DNA from: Nitrospira sp. UBA5699
GTDB lineage: Bacteria > Nitrospirota > Nitrospiria > Nitrospirales > Nitrospiraceae
Reading direction: 5' to 3'
Length of the DNA: 8,896 nucleotides
Assembly (NCBI GenBank): GCA_002420105.1
Contig: DIHJ01000048.1
Location: 1,000 to 9,895 of the forward strand
The notes under the pieces are model-generated. The model did no database searches. It saw only the letters and a list, made by a program, of their open reading frames with translations, and had not been told where the DNA came from. A program made the translations under genes and the position numbers. Shown here piece after piece: positions 1 to 6,813 of this stretch. The number at the start of each line of letters is the position of its first letter. Positions within the stretch are counted from its first letter, which is position 1.

Positions 1-909
1 GAGGGCCTGCATGAGGGCCTGCACGGTGAGGGGACTGCAGCCTTCGGCGCGGTTGTTGACCAGGACGTAGGCGGATTTGCCTTCGGCCGCGGCCTGTTTC
101 GCCAGCGTGACGGCGTTCCGCCTCATGCGAAGCTGGGGCTGCACGATCCGGTCGTAGGGTTTGTAGCGTTCGACGGCTTTTTCGTGGGCGAGGCCGAGCG
201 GGGTGAGCAGGCGCAGGACGACATGGGGGGCGGTGAAGGTCTGTGCCAGCGACCGGTGCTGCTCGTCGAGTGGCGGCATGGCGGTCCAGTGGTTGTACAC
301 GTGGGCCACGCCGTGCGCTTGCAGGATCTCCCGATAGCGCGGGCCGAGGAGGGCGGCGTTGCGCACCTCGACCGCGTAGGGCGGGCCGGCGGGGAGCAGC
401 CCGAGAAAGCGCTGGAGCCGGTCGAGGAACGATGCCGGATCGATGCCCCAGCGTTGGAACTCGAAGATGAAGGGGCCGAGCTTCTGGCCGAGCCCTTCCT
501 GCGCCGGTTCGAGGACGAGGTCGCGGAAGGCGCCGGCATCCAGGAACCGCTGGCTGGCTTTGCCGGCCTTGGCGCCATAGCGGGGCAGGTTGGCATAGGT
601 CGGGATCGTGAGCTCTTCCCACACTTTGGAACAGAACCGGAAATCGTCCGGCACCTGCGCCGCATAGTGGGCCAGTTGCTTGGCGCCCGCCGGCCGGTAG
701 AAGGAATGGTCGATACCGACGGTGCGGAAGAGCGGGACGTCATCGACCGCATGGGCCGCATATTCCGCGAGCGTGTCCTGACTGAAGCGGCTCTTCGGGT
801 AGGACCGGTGATAGACGAGGCCCTGCCAGCCTTCGTAGGCCCAGGAACTGCCGCCGAATCTGACGGTCGGATCGCCGGTGGACACGATTACGTATTTTAC
901 AAAATTCAT
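1..909 (-). CDS. DUF72 (YecE-like) family protein, C-terminus cut by window edge
   Basis: This reading frame is open from an ATG at 907-909 to the left edge (303 codons, no stop), so only the last few residues are missing. The family signature is visible. The N-terminus has FGGSSWAYEGWQG, matching the usual G-(T/S)-S-G-W-x-Y-x-x-W pattern. FIFEFQRWG, YAVEVRN and HVYNHW follow in mid-protein, and VLVNNRAEGCSPLTVQAL is near the C-terminus (family NN-x-A-x-G-x-(A/S)-P-x-(N/T) region). DUF72 proteins are TIM-barrel-like cytoplasmic proteins of about 250-300 residues whose biochemical role is not established. The ATG has only a weak GAAG upstream. A GTG eight codons in is possible but has no better ribosome site. 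The gene is divergent from malQ, with a 57-bp spacer. Family is secure; function is unknown. Confidence 0.9.
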   Translation of the reverse strand, partial: MNFVKYVIVSTGDPTVRFGGSSWAYEGWQGLVYHRSYPKSRFSQDTLAEYAAHAVDDVPLFRTVGIDHSFYRPAGAKQLAHYAAQVPDDFRFCSKVWEELTIPTYANLPRYGAKAGKASQRFLDAGAFRDLVLEPAQEGLGQKLGPFIFEFQRWGIDPASFLDRLQRFLGLLPAGPPYAVEVRNAALLGPRYREILQAHGVAHVYNHWTAMPPLDEQHRSLAQTFTAPHVVLRLLTPLGLAHEKAVERYKPYDRIVQPQLRMRRNAVTLAKQAAAEGKSAYVLVNNRAEGCSPLTVQALMQAL

Positions 910-966
910 CTTCAAGAACAATAGGATAGCTTGACTTGCCTTCGATGTTCCCGCAGACTCTCGATC
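910..966. promoter_or_regulatory. Divergent intergenic region with a possible malQ promoter
   Basis: This 57-bp spacer separates the starts of the DUF72 gene (minus) and malQ (plus), so it must hold promoters for one or both unless they start inside the genes. On the plus strand TTGACT at 931-936 fits a sigma-70 -35 box. The hexamer 17 bp downstream (CAGACT, 954-959) matches TATAAT at only three positions. If used, transcription would begin almost at the malQ ATG (967), giving a very short or absent leader. On the minus strand a TATTGT/TATCCT stretch lies just upstream of the DUF72 start, without a clear -35. Tentative. Confidence 0.3.
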
Positions 967-3216
967 ATGCCGGATCAGACTGAGCAGCAGCTGCTTGCCG
1001 ATCTCGCCGAACGGGTCGGTATCGCGGCCGAGTATTACGACATCGTCGGCACCCGCCACGTTACTTCGGACCAGACCAAGCGCGACATTCTCCGCGCCAT
1101 GGGTTTTCACGTCGATTCTTCCGAGGCGCTTGCGCTCTCGATCCGGGACTGGGATGAATCGTCCTGGCGCAGGCCCTGCGAGCCGGTCCGCGTCCTGCAC
1201 GAAGAGGAATGCGGCGCGCCGATCGCCTGCTGCCTCGCCTTCGAAGACGGAAACGAGCGGGCGGCCGTCGTGCGCTGGCAGTTGCGCGACGAGTCGGGCG
1301 AGGTGGTGCAGGAGGGACAGGCGGGGCCCGGACTCCAGGCGGCGGAGGTGCGGTTTCTCGACGGTCGCCGCCACGTGCGCGTCGAACTGCCGGCGTTCAA
1401 GAACCTGCCGCTCGGCTATTACGAACTGACCCTGCGCGCCGAAGGACTGGTGGGCGGAGCGAGCGGGGCCATGCGGCTGATCGTGGCGCCGCGCCATTGT
1501 TATGTGCCGCCGGCGCTGGAACAGGGCCGCCGGCTCTGGGGACTGGCGCTCCAACTCTACTCGCTGTCGTCGGACCGCAACTGGGGCTGCGGGGATTTTA
1601 CCGATCTCAACCGCGTGGTCGAGTGGGCCGGCAAGGGCCTCGGCGCGGGACTGGTCGGGCTGAATCCGCTGCATGCCATCCGCAACAGCGCGCCCTATCA
1701 CACGAGCCCCTACGCGCCCTTGAACCGGCTGGCGCTCAATGAGCTCTACATCGATCTCGAACGGTTGCCGGAATTTTTTGCGTCGGAAGAAGCGCAGAAG
1801 CTCTATCGGACGCCCGACTTTCAAGCCAAGTTGCAGACGCTGCGCGAGAGCCGGCGCGTCGATTACGACGCCGTCGCGGCGGCGAAGCGGACCATGCTGG
1901 ATCTGGCGTACCGGCAGTTTCTCAAGGACGCCTATACCGGCGCCGAGCCGGATCTCCAGCCGCAGACCGCCCGCGCGAAATTGCTCGAACGGTTCATTCA
2001 CGCGGAGGGCGAGCCGCTCGAGCTGTACGCCGTCTTTCAGACGCTGGAGGAGGAGCGGCGCCTGATTCAATCCAAGACCGCGACCTGGCAGGAATGGCCC
2101 AAGCAGTTCCTTGCGCCCGGTCCGGCCGTGCGCGAGTACGGCAAGCGCCATCGCAAACGGGTCCGCTTTTTCCAGTACGTGCAATGGATCGCGGTGGAGC
2201 AGCTGCTGGAGGTGCGCCGCAACGCGGAGCAGCTCGGCATGCCGCTCGGGTTGTACAACGATCTGGCGCTGGGAGCCGAGCGCAACGGCGCCGAGGCCTG
2301 GATGTACCAGTCGGTGCTGGCGCTCGACGCCGACTGCGGGGCTCCGCCCGACGCGTTCGCGCCCGAAGGGCAGAACTGGGGCTTGCCGCCCGTCAATCCG
2401 GTGGCGCTGCGGGCCGGCCGGTACGAATTGCTGATTCAGTTGTTGCGCAAGAATCTCCGGTTCGGGGGGGCGATCCGGCTGGATCACGTGATGGCGCTCT
2501 GCCGGCTCTTCTGGATTCCCAAGGGGAAGCCGCCGTCGGAGGGGACCTACGTCCATTATCCGTTCGAGGACCTTCTGGCGATCATCGCCCTGGAGAGCGC
2601 GCGCTCGAAAACGTTGGTGATCGGCGAGGATCTCGGTACGGTGCCCGATTGGGTGCGGGAACACTTGACCAAGGCGCGGGTGCTCTCGTATCGCGTCCTC
2701 TATTTCGAGCGCCGGGGCGACGGAGTCTGGAAGGCGCCGGGGGAATATCCCCGGCAGGCCCTGGCCGTCGTGACGACGCACGACCTGCCGACGTTGACGG
2801 GATTTTGGTCGGGCGAGGATTTGCAGGTGAGAGCCGGTCTGGGCGGGTTCCGCGGCGACGATGCCCGGCGCCAGGCCTGGGAGGAGCGTCAACGGGACAA
2901 GGGGCGTATCCTCGCCGCCCTCAAGCAGGAAGGGCTGCTGCCGGACGGGATGGCGGACGATCCGGCCGGGGTTCCCGCCATGACGCCGGCGCTTTGCCGT
3001 GCCATCCATACCTATCTGGCGCGCACGTCTTCGTGGGTCGTGCTGGCGAATCTCGAAGACGGGCTGGAGGAAATCTCGCAGACGAACATGCCCGGCACCG
3101 TCGAAACCCATCCCAACTGGACCAGGAAGTACGCCGCCCGCGTGGACGAGCTGATCGGTGATGAACGGCTGCGCGACCTCGGGGTCTGCTTGCGTTCGAC
3201 CCGTCCGATCAGTTAA
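967..3216 (+). CDS. malQ: 4-alpha-glucanotransferase (amylomaltase, GH77)
   Basis: A 749-residue cytoplasmic enzyme that transfers alpha-1,4-glucan segments between maltodextrins, used in glycogen or maltose turnover. GH77 hallmarks run in order: RLWGLALQLYSL and NWGCGDFTDL, then NPLHAIRNSAPYHTSPYAP (substrate cleft), GLYNDLALG, and GQNWGLPPVNP. These are followed by RLDHVM carrying the nucleophile Asp506, GEDLGTVP carrying the acid/base Glu554, and TTHDLPT carrying the third acidic residue Asp606. QTNMPGTVETHPNW closes the domain. The first ~180 residues form the extra N-terminal region seen in E. coli-type MalQ, so the length fits that longer subgroup rather than the ~500-residue Thermus type. 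I chose ATG 967. An in-frame TTG at 931 with AGGA 4 bp upstream would add 12 unconvincing residues (TCLRCSRRLSI) and overlaps a possible -35 box. The next gene is 108 bp downstream and unrelated in function. Confidence 0.95.
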   Translation: MPDQTEQQLLADLAERVGIAAEYYDIVGTRHVTSDQTKRDILRAMGFHVDSSEALALSIRDWDESSWRRPCEPVRVLHEEECGAPIACCLAFEDGNERAAVVRWQLRDESGEVVQEGQAGPGLQAAEVRFLDGRRHVRVELPAFKNLPLGYYELTLRAEGLVGGASGAMRLIVAPRHCYVPPALEQGRRLWGLALQLYSLSSDRNWGCGDFTDLNRVVEWAGKGLGAGLVGLNPLHAIRNSAPYHTSPYAPLNRLALNELYIDLERLPEFFASEEAQKLYRTPDFQAKLQTLRESRRVDYDAVAAAKRTMLDLAYRQFLKDAYTGAEPDLQPQTARAKLLERFIHAEGEPLELYAVFQTLEEERRLIQSKTATWQEWPKQFLAPGPAVREYGKRHRKRVRFFQYVQWIAVEQLLEVRRNAEQLGMPLGLYNDLALGAERNGAEAWMYQSVLALDADCGAPPDAFAPEGQNWGLPPVNPVALRAGRYELLIQLLRKNLRFGGAIRLDHVMALCRLFWIPKGKPPSEGTYVHYPFEDLLAIIALESARSKTLVIGEDLGTVPDWVREHLTKARVLSYRVLYFERRGDGVWKAPGEYPRQALAVVTTHDLPTLTGFWSGEDLQVRAGLGGFRGDDARRQAWEERQRDKGRILAALKQEGLLPDGMADDPAGVPAMTPALCRAIHTYLARTSSWVVLANLEDGLEEISQTNMPGTVETHPNWTRKYAARVDELIGDERLRDLGVCLRSTRPIS

Positions 3217-3324
3217 GACCCTTCCGGAGGGAATGCGGTCTGTCCGCCGCGCCCTGACGGTCGAGCGCGAGCGGCCGAGTGCAGCGGGCGTTGTGCGGAG
3301 CGTCTTCTCGTCTCCCATCCCCCT

Positions 3325-4479
3325 ATGGTGAAACAAAACCGTATCGTACTGGCGATCGCGGGAGCCGTGTTTTTCGTGATCGTCGTGCTCGAAGCCGTCG
3401 CGCCGGCGAACGTGGTCGGGGCCTATGCCTTCGTGCTGCCCATTCTCCTGGTGGCGACCCTCCGCAGCCGTCCCCTCATGCTCTTGACCGTCGTCGCCTG
3501 TGTGGCGGCGACCTACCTCGGGCTGATGCAGCCGACCAAGCCGGGCCGGTTTCAGGCCGCCGTCATCAACCGCACCGTGGTGGCCGGCGTGCTGTTGGTC
3601 GTGGCCTATATCGGGATGACCTGGGAGGAGCGCAAAGCCCGGGAGGAGGCCGCCAGGGCCGCATTGGCGCAACAGACGGAAAGTCTCCTGCGCGCCAACG
3701 CGCTGCTGGTCGACGCCAAAGATCAACTCAACCGGTCCGAGCGGCTGGCCGCGGTCGGGCAGCTGGTGGCGTCCGTCGCGCACGAAGTCGGCACCCCGCT
3801 GCATTCCATCGCCTGGCATGTCCAGGCGTTGGCGGAGGAGCCCGGCGTCACGCCCGAGATGAAAAAACGGATCGCCATCATCGACGAGCAGCTCAATCGC
3901 GTCGTGCGGATCATCCAGGATCTGCTCTCCTCCACGAGACAGCGGAAGCCCGACCCGGCCTGGATGCCGGCGGAGCAGGTGGTCACCCCTGCGACGGCGT
4001 TGATGGAGCCGGCGTTCCACGCCAAAGGCGTCTCGTTGACGAGCGACCTGGCCATCGGGCTTCCGCTGGTATGGGCCGATGCGGAAAAAATCCATCAGGT
4101 GCTGGTGAACCTGCTGGCGAACGCGCTGGCCGCCACGCCGCCGCAGGGCGCCGTGGTGGTGCACGTCGGTGGCCGGACGGCGCTGCCGGATGAACTCGAA
4201 GTCGGACGGAGACTCGCGCCGGACATGTCTCCCATGGTGGTGACGGTGGCGGTGCGCGATACGGGCGTCGGGATGCCCCGGGAGGACGCAAAGAAGGCCT
4301 TCCAACCCTTCTTTACGACCAAAGAAGTTGGCAAGGGCACCGGCTTGGGACTATTCTTGAGCCGGGAGACCGTCGTCGCCCATGGAGGGAGCCTGACGCT
4401 CGAGAGCGAAGCGGGTTGCGGGACGACGGTGACGGTGATTCTGCCGGGGAAAATGGCCGAGCCGCAGGGAGCGGTCTGA
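3325..4479 (+). CDS. Membrane sensor histidine kinase (partner of the sigma-54 regulator downstream)
   Basis: A 384-residue inner-membrane kinase. Four hydrophobic segments (about residues 7-26, 31-46, 50-67 and 84-100) are joined by short loops, so there is almost no periplasmic sensor domain. A charged coiled-coil-like stretch (about 101-140) leads to the HisKA H-box LVASVAHEVGTPLHSI with phospho-acceptor His153. The HATPase_c domain carries the N-box (VLVNLLANALAA, Asn262/Asn266), G1 (DTGVGM from Asp312), the F-box (FQPFFTTKE) and G2 (GKGTGLGL, about 336-343). All catalytic boxes are intact, so it should be active. The layout matches kinases of the NtrB/HydH (ZraS) group that pair with NtrC-type regulators, and the regulator gene begins 3 bp after this stop. 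The ATG lacks a good Shine-Dalgarno; no in-frame start lies upstream, and the adjacent GTG (3328) is equivalent. The ligand cannot be told from sequence. Confidence 0.93.
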   Translation: MVKQNRIVLAIAGAVFFVIVVLEAVAPANVVGAYAFVLPILLVATLRSRPLMLLTVVACVAATYLGLMQPTKPGRFQAAVINRTVVAGVLLVVAYIGMTWEERKAREEAARAALAQQTESLLRANALLVDAKDQLNRSERLAAVGQLVASVAHEVGTPLHSIAWHVQALAEEPGVTPEMKKRIAIIDEQLNRVVRIIQDLLSSTRQRKPDPAWMPAEQVVTPATALMEPAFHAKGVSLTSDLAIGLPLVWADAEKIHQVLVNLLANALAATPPQGAVVVHVGGRTALPDELEVGRRLAPDMSPMVVTVAVRDTGVGMPREDAKKAFQPFFTTKEVGKGTGLGLFLSRETVVAHGGSLTLESEAGCGTTVTVILPGKMAEPQGAV

Positions 4480-4482
4480 AGG

Positions 4483-5898
4483 ATGACGATGCAACCAGCC
4501 AAGATTCTCGTCGTCGACGACGACGCCGTCGCCAGGGAGTTGCTGGCCGACGCGCTGAAAAAAGAGGGGTACGACGTAGAAGCCTACGGGAGCGGGGAAG
4601 AGGCGATCGCCCGCGGCCGCCAGGGCCGGGTCGATCTCGTCCTCACGGACATCCGTATGGGGGCGGTGGACGGCCTGACGGTGCTCCGTGAATTCAAGCG
4701 GATGAGCCGCGACACCGCGATCGTCGTCTTGACGGCGTTTGGTTCGCTCGAAGGGGCGATCGAAGCGATCAAGCAGGGCGCCTATGACTATCTCGCCAAG
4801 CCGTTCAAGAAGGAAGAGATCAAGCTCGTGGTGCAGCGGAGCCTCGATCACTCCCGCCTCCTGCGGGAAAACACGAAGTTCCGGGAGGAGCTCAAGCGAC
4901 AGGACGACTGGTCGCCGCTGGTGGGAAGCAGTCCGGCGATGCTCGAGGTGTACAAACTGGTGGCGCGCGTCTCGGAAGGCAAGAGCACGGTGCTGCTGCA
5001 GGGCGAGAGCGGCACCGGAAAAGAACTGATCGCGCGGGCGATCCATGCGAACAGTCCGCGCCGGGACAGGCCCTTCGTGCCGGTCAATTGCGGGGCCTTG
5101 CCGGACACGCTGCTGGAATCGGAAATGTTCGGCTATGAAAAGGGGGCGTTCACGGGCGCCGTCGGCACGAAAACCGGCTTGTTCGAATCGGCGAACGGGG
5201 GCACGCTTTTCCTCGATGAAATCGGCGAATTGGGGCCGGCCTTGCAGGTGAAGCTGCTGCGCGTGATGCAGGATCAGGAGGTGCGCCGCGTCGGCGGGAC
5301 GAGCTCGATCAAGGTCGATGTGCGGATCATTGCCGCCACCAATCGGGACCTCGAGCAGTTCGTCAAAGAAGGGAAGTTCCGGGACGATCTCTTTTATCGA
5401 TTGAACGTCGTGCGGATTACGCTGCCGTCTCTGAAGGAACGGCAGGAGGACATTCCGATGCTGGCCTATCACTTCCTGCAGAAGTGCGGCGCCGGCGCGA
5501 CCAGGGCCGTCCACGGGTTCCATCCGGACACCTTGGTCTTGTTGAAGCGCTATCGGTGGCCGGGGAACGTGCGCGAACTGGAGAATGCGATCGAGCGCGC
5601 CGTGTCGCTCAGCCACGGTCCGCTGTTGACGCCGGACGACCTGCCGGCGGCGATTCGTCAGGCCGGAGGGGCGGCGGAGCAGAAGGCGGAGACCACGGAG
5701 ACCGTCGAAGAGGTCTGTCTCACGCTGGAGGAAGTGGAAAAGCGCCATCTGGTCCGTGTGCTGAAAGAGACCAAAGGCAACAAGGTCAAAGCGGCGAAGA
5801 TTCTGGGAATCGACCGGCGGACGCTCTATCGGATGGCCGAACGGTTCGGGCTGGATCTGGGCGAGGATGCGGACGGTGGAGACAAGGACTCAGGTTGA
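4483..5898 (+). CDS. NtrC-family sigma-54-dependent response regulator
   Basis: A 471-residue transcriptional activator with three domains. The receiver (about 7-125) has the acidic pocket VVDDD (12-14), phospho-acceptor Asp56 in LVLTDIRMG, and Lys106 in YLAKPFK. The AAA+ domain (about 147-385) has Walker A GESGTGKE (174-181), the sigma-54-contacting GAFTGA loop (221-226), Walker B GGTLFLDEIGEL with Asp245-Glu246, and RWPGNVRELENAIERAV near its end. The C-terminal Fis-type helix-turn-helix (about 418-460) includes NKVKAAKILGIDRRTLYRM. The intact GAFTGA means it should remodel sigma-54 holoenzyme once phosphorylated by the kinase encoded 3 bp upstream, with which it surely shares a transcript. 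A second ATG at 4489 has GAAGG 6 bp upstream and may be the true start, removing two residues. It is close to HydG/ZraR and AtoC, but the regulon is unknown, so no symbol is given. The gene converges with the minus-strand lipoprotein gene with 47 bp between stops and no clear terminator hairpin. Confidence 0.96.
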   Translation: MTMQPAKILVVDDDAVARELLADALKKEGYDVEAYGSGEEAIARGRQGRVDLVLTDIRMGAVDGLTVLREFKRMSRDTAIVVLTAFGSLEGAIEAIKQGAYDYLAKPFKKEEIKLVVQRSLDHSRLLRENTKFREELKRQDDWSPLVGSSPAMLEVYKLVARVSEGKSTVLLQGESGTGKELIARAIHANSPRRDRPFVPVNCGALPDTLLESEMFGYEKGAFTGAVGTKTGLFESANGGTLFLDEIGELGPALQVKLLRVMQDQEVRRVGGTSSIKVDVRIIAATNRDLEQFVKEGKFRDDLFYRLNVVRITLPSLKERQEDIPMLAYHFLQKCGAGATRAVHGFHPDTLVLLKRYRWPGNVRELENAIERAVSLSHGPLLTPDDLPAAIRQAGGAAEQKAETTETVEEVCLTLEEVEKRHLVRVLKETKGNKVKAAKILGIDRRTLYRMAERFGLDLGEDADGGDKDSG

Positions 5899-5945
5899 GG
5901 TCAAGGCTCAGTGAACAATGCAATCCGAGAACGTCGCCTGAACCT

Positions 5946-6392
5946 TCAGAGTAACTGCAACGCGTTTTTGATCAACCTCAGCTGATTTTCCGCGCTTTGA
6001 GGCAGGGCCGTCGGTGAATCTTCCCACCCGGTAAAGATTCCGTCTTTCCCCTCGTATTGCACATGCAGCCGAAGCCTGGTGCTCTGATCCGCGGCCGGCG
6101 TCACGAGCGCTTCCACGCGGCTTCGGCCCGTGCCGAACCGCCAGCGCAAGAGCCAATTCCAGGGCCCGCCCATTTCTTCCCGATAACCGGTCGTCAGATT
6201 CTGGTCATCCTGCCGGTCGACATCGTAGCCCCCGTCCGTGAGGACCTGGATCACCGCGGCCCGTACCTTCTCGGCCGGAGCGGGGAGCGTGACGTCGAGG
6301 ATATCCGGTTCATGGGGGATCGCAGGACCGGCGCAGGCGGCCGTGACGATGACGAGGAAGAGCAGGAGGGCTCGGAAGGAGAGCGAGGTCAC
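5946..6392 (-). CDS. Small putative lipoprotein, possibly BamC/NlpB-like
   Basis: A 148-residue protein starting at GTG 6392, which overlaps the upstream gene's stop in the tetranucleotide GTGA, so translation is probably coupled. A GGAAG lies about 10 bp upstream. The N-terminus TSLSFRALLLFLVIVTAAC is a short signal peptide ending in a lipobox-like TAA-Cys20. Threonine at -3 is less usual, but lipidation is likely. The mature part begins GPAIPHEPDILDVTLPAPAEKVRAA and continues with VIQVLTDGGYDVDRQDDQNLTTGY, then NWLLRWRFGTGRSRVEALV, and a helical C-terminus. This alternation (helix, then strands carrying a statement such as LTTGYREE) recalls the helix-grip domains of BamC/NlpB-type lipoproteins, but the resemblance is by eye only. 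Its location would be the periplasmic face of the inner or outer membrane. A longer frame back to 6680 is open but is a shadow of the upstream gene. Confidence 0.8.
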   Translation of the reverse strand: MTSLSFRALLLFLVIVTAACAGPAIPHEPDILDVTLPAPAEKVRAAVIQVLTDGGYDVDRQDDQNLTTGYREEMGGPWNWLLRWRFGTGRSRVEALVTPAADQSTRLRLHVQYEGKDGIFTGWEDSPTALPQSAENQLRLIKNALQLL

Positions 6393-6643
6393 TTGGTCTT
6401 GGCTTCCTTTAGTCGATACACGAGATGGGTATCGGTTTGGGACACGCCGTCGATCGCGTGAATCTTGCTGAGCACCAGTTGCGTCAAGGCATCCTGATCC
6501 GGGACTTCGACTACCGTGATGATATCCGGTTTGCCCCAACAGGGGTCGATCGTCTTGATCTGCTTGATTTCGCCGAGCGCCCGGACGACCTGACTCGTCT
6601 GCCCCGGCAGCACGTGAATCAGCACATAGGCACGGTCGACCAT
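6389..6643 (-). CDS. Stand-alone Lrp/AsnC ligand-binding (RAM) domain protein
   Basis: An 84-residue protein consisting only of the RAM/ACT-like effector-binding domain of Lrp/AsnC regulators, with no DNA-binding helix-turn-helix. Visible are strand 1 (AYVLIHVLPG), the helix QTSQVVRALGEI, the characteristic WGKPDIITVVEV strand pair around the conserved Gly-x-x-Asp, a second helix (QDALTQLVLSKIHAIDGV) and the closing QTDTHLVYRL strand. Such domains form dimers or octamers that bind amino acids or similar small molecules; what this one controls is unknown. I chose ATG 6643 because GGTGGAG sits 5 bp upstream. Longer in-frame starts exist at 6805 (GAGG 6 bp upstream) and 6817 (its ATG overlaps the previous gene's TGA), which would add 54-58 Ala/Pro/Lys-rich residues. 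The stop overlaps the lipoprotein gene start by 4 bp. Confidence 0.85.
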   Translation of the reverse strand: MVDRAYVLIHVLPGQTSQVVRALGEIKQIKTIDPCWGKPDIITVVEVPDQDALTQLVLSKIHAIDGVSQTDTHLVYRLKEAKTK

Positions 6644-6648
6644 GACCA

Positions 6649-6655
6649 CTCCACC
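6649..6655 (-). promoter_or_regulatory. Ribosome binding site deciding the RAM-protein start
   Basis: GGTGGAG on the minus strand lies 5 bp before the ATG at 6643. It favours the 84-residue product over the two longer in-frame starts at 6805 and 6817. Confidence 0.6.
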
Positions 6656-6813
6656 GTCCACGGGTGCGTGAATTGTGCAAGGCACCGCCGGAATGGCCGG
6701 CTCCTTGTCAACGTAGCGGATACCCGGAGTGCCTGTCAATCCGGGAGATGCGAGGCCGGATTTCTGGGGCGCGGCGGCGTCACCGGAAGACTTCGCTTTC
6801 TTCATGGGGGACC

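Noticed and set aside
184..924. Plus-strand frame of 246 codons opposite the DUF72 gene
   Set aside because: It lies in the complementary codon register of the DUF72 gene, whose motifs are unmistakable. The plus-strand product (Gly/Glu/Arg-rich) has no recognisable domain.
3217..3324. Terminator or sigma-54 promoter between malQ and the kinase gene
   Set aside because: Short inverted repeats (CCCT-TCCGG-AGGG and GCGG-TCTGT-CCGC) occur but have no T-run, and no -24/-12 GG-N10-GC element stands out from the GC-rich background.
4351..5748. Long minus-strand frame (465 codons) opposite the response regulator
   Set aside because: It is in antisense register to the regulator gene, which carries every expected motif. 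The His/Arg/Gln-rich product is typical of high-GC shadow frames.
5899..5945. Bidirectional terminator between the convergent operons
   Set aside because: Only a 4-bp TGAG/CTCA pairing and a distant AGGTT/AACCT pair are visible, with no T-run. This is too weak to call.
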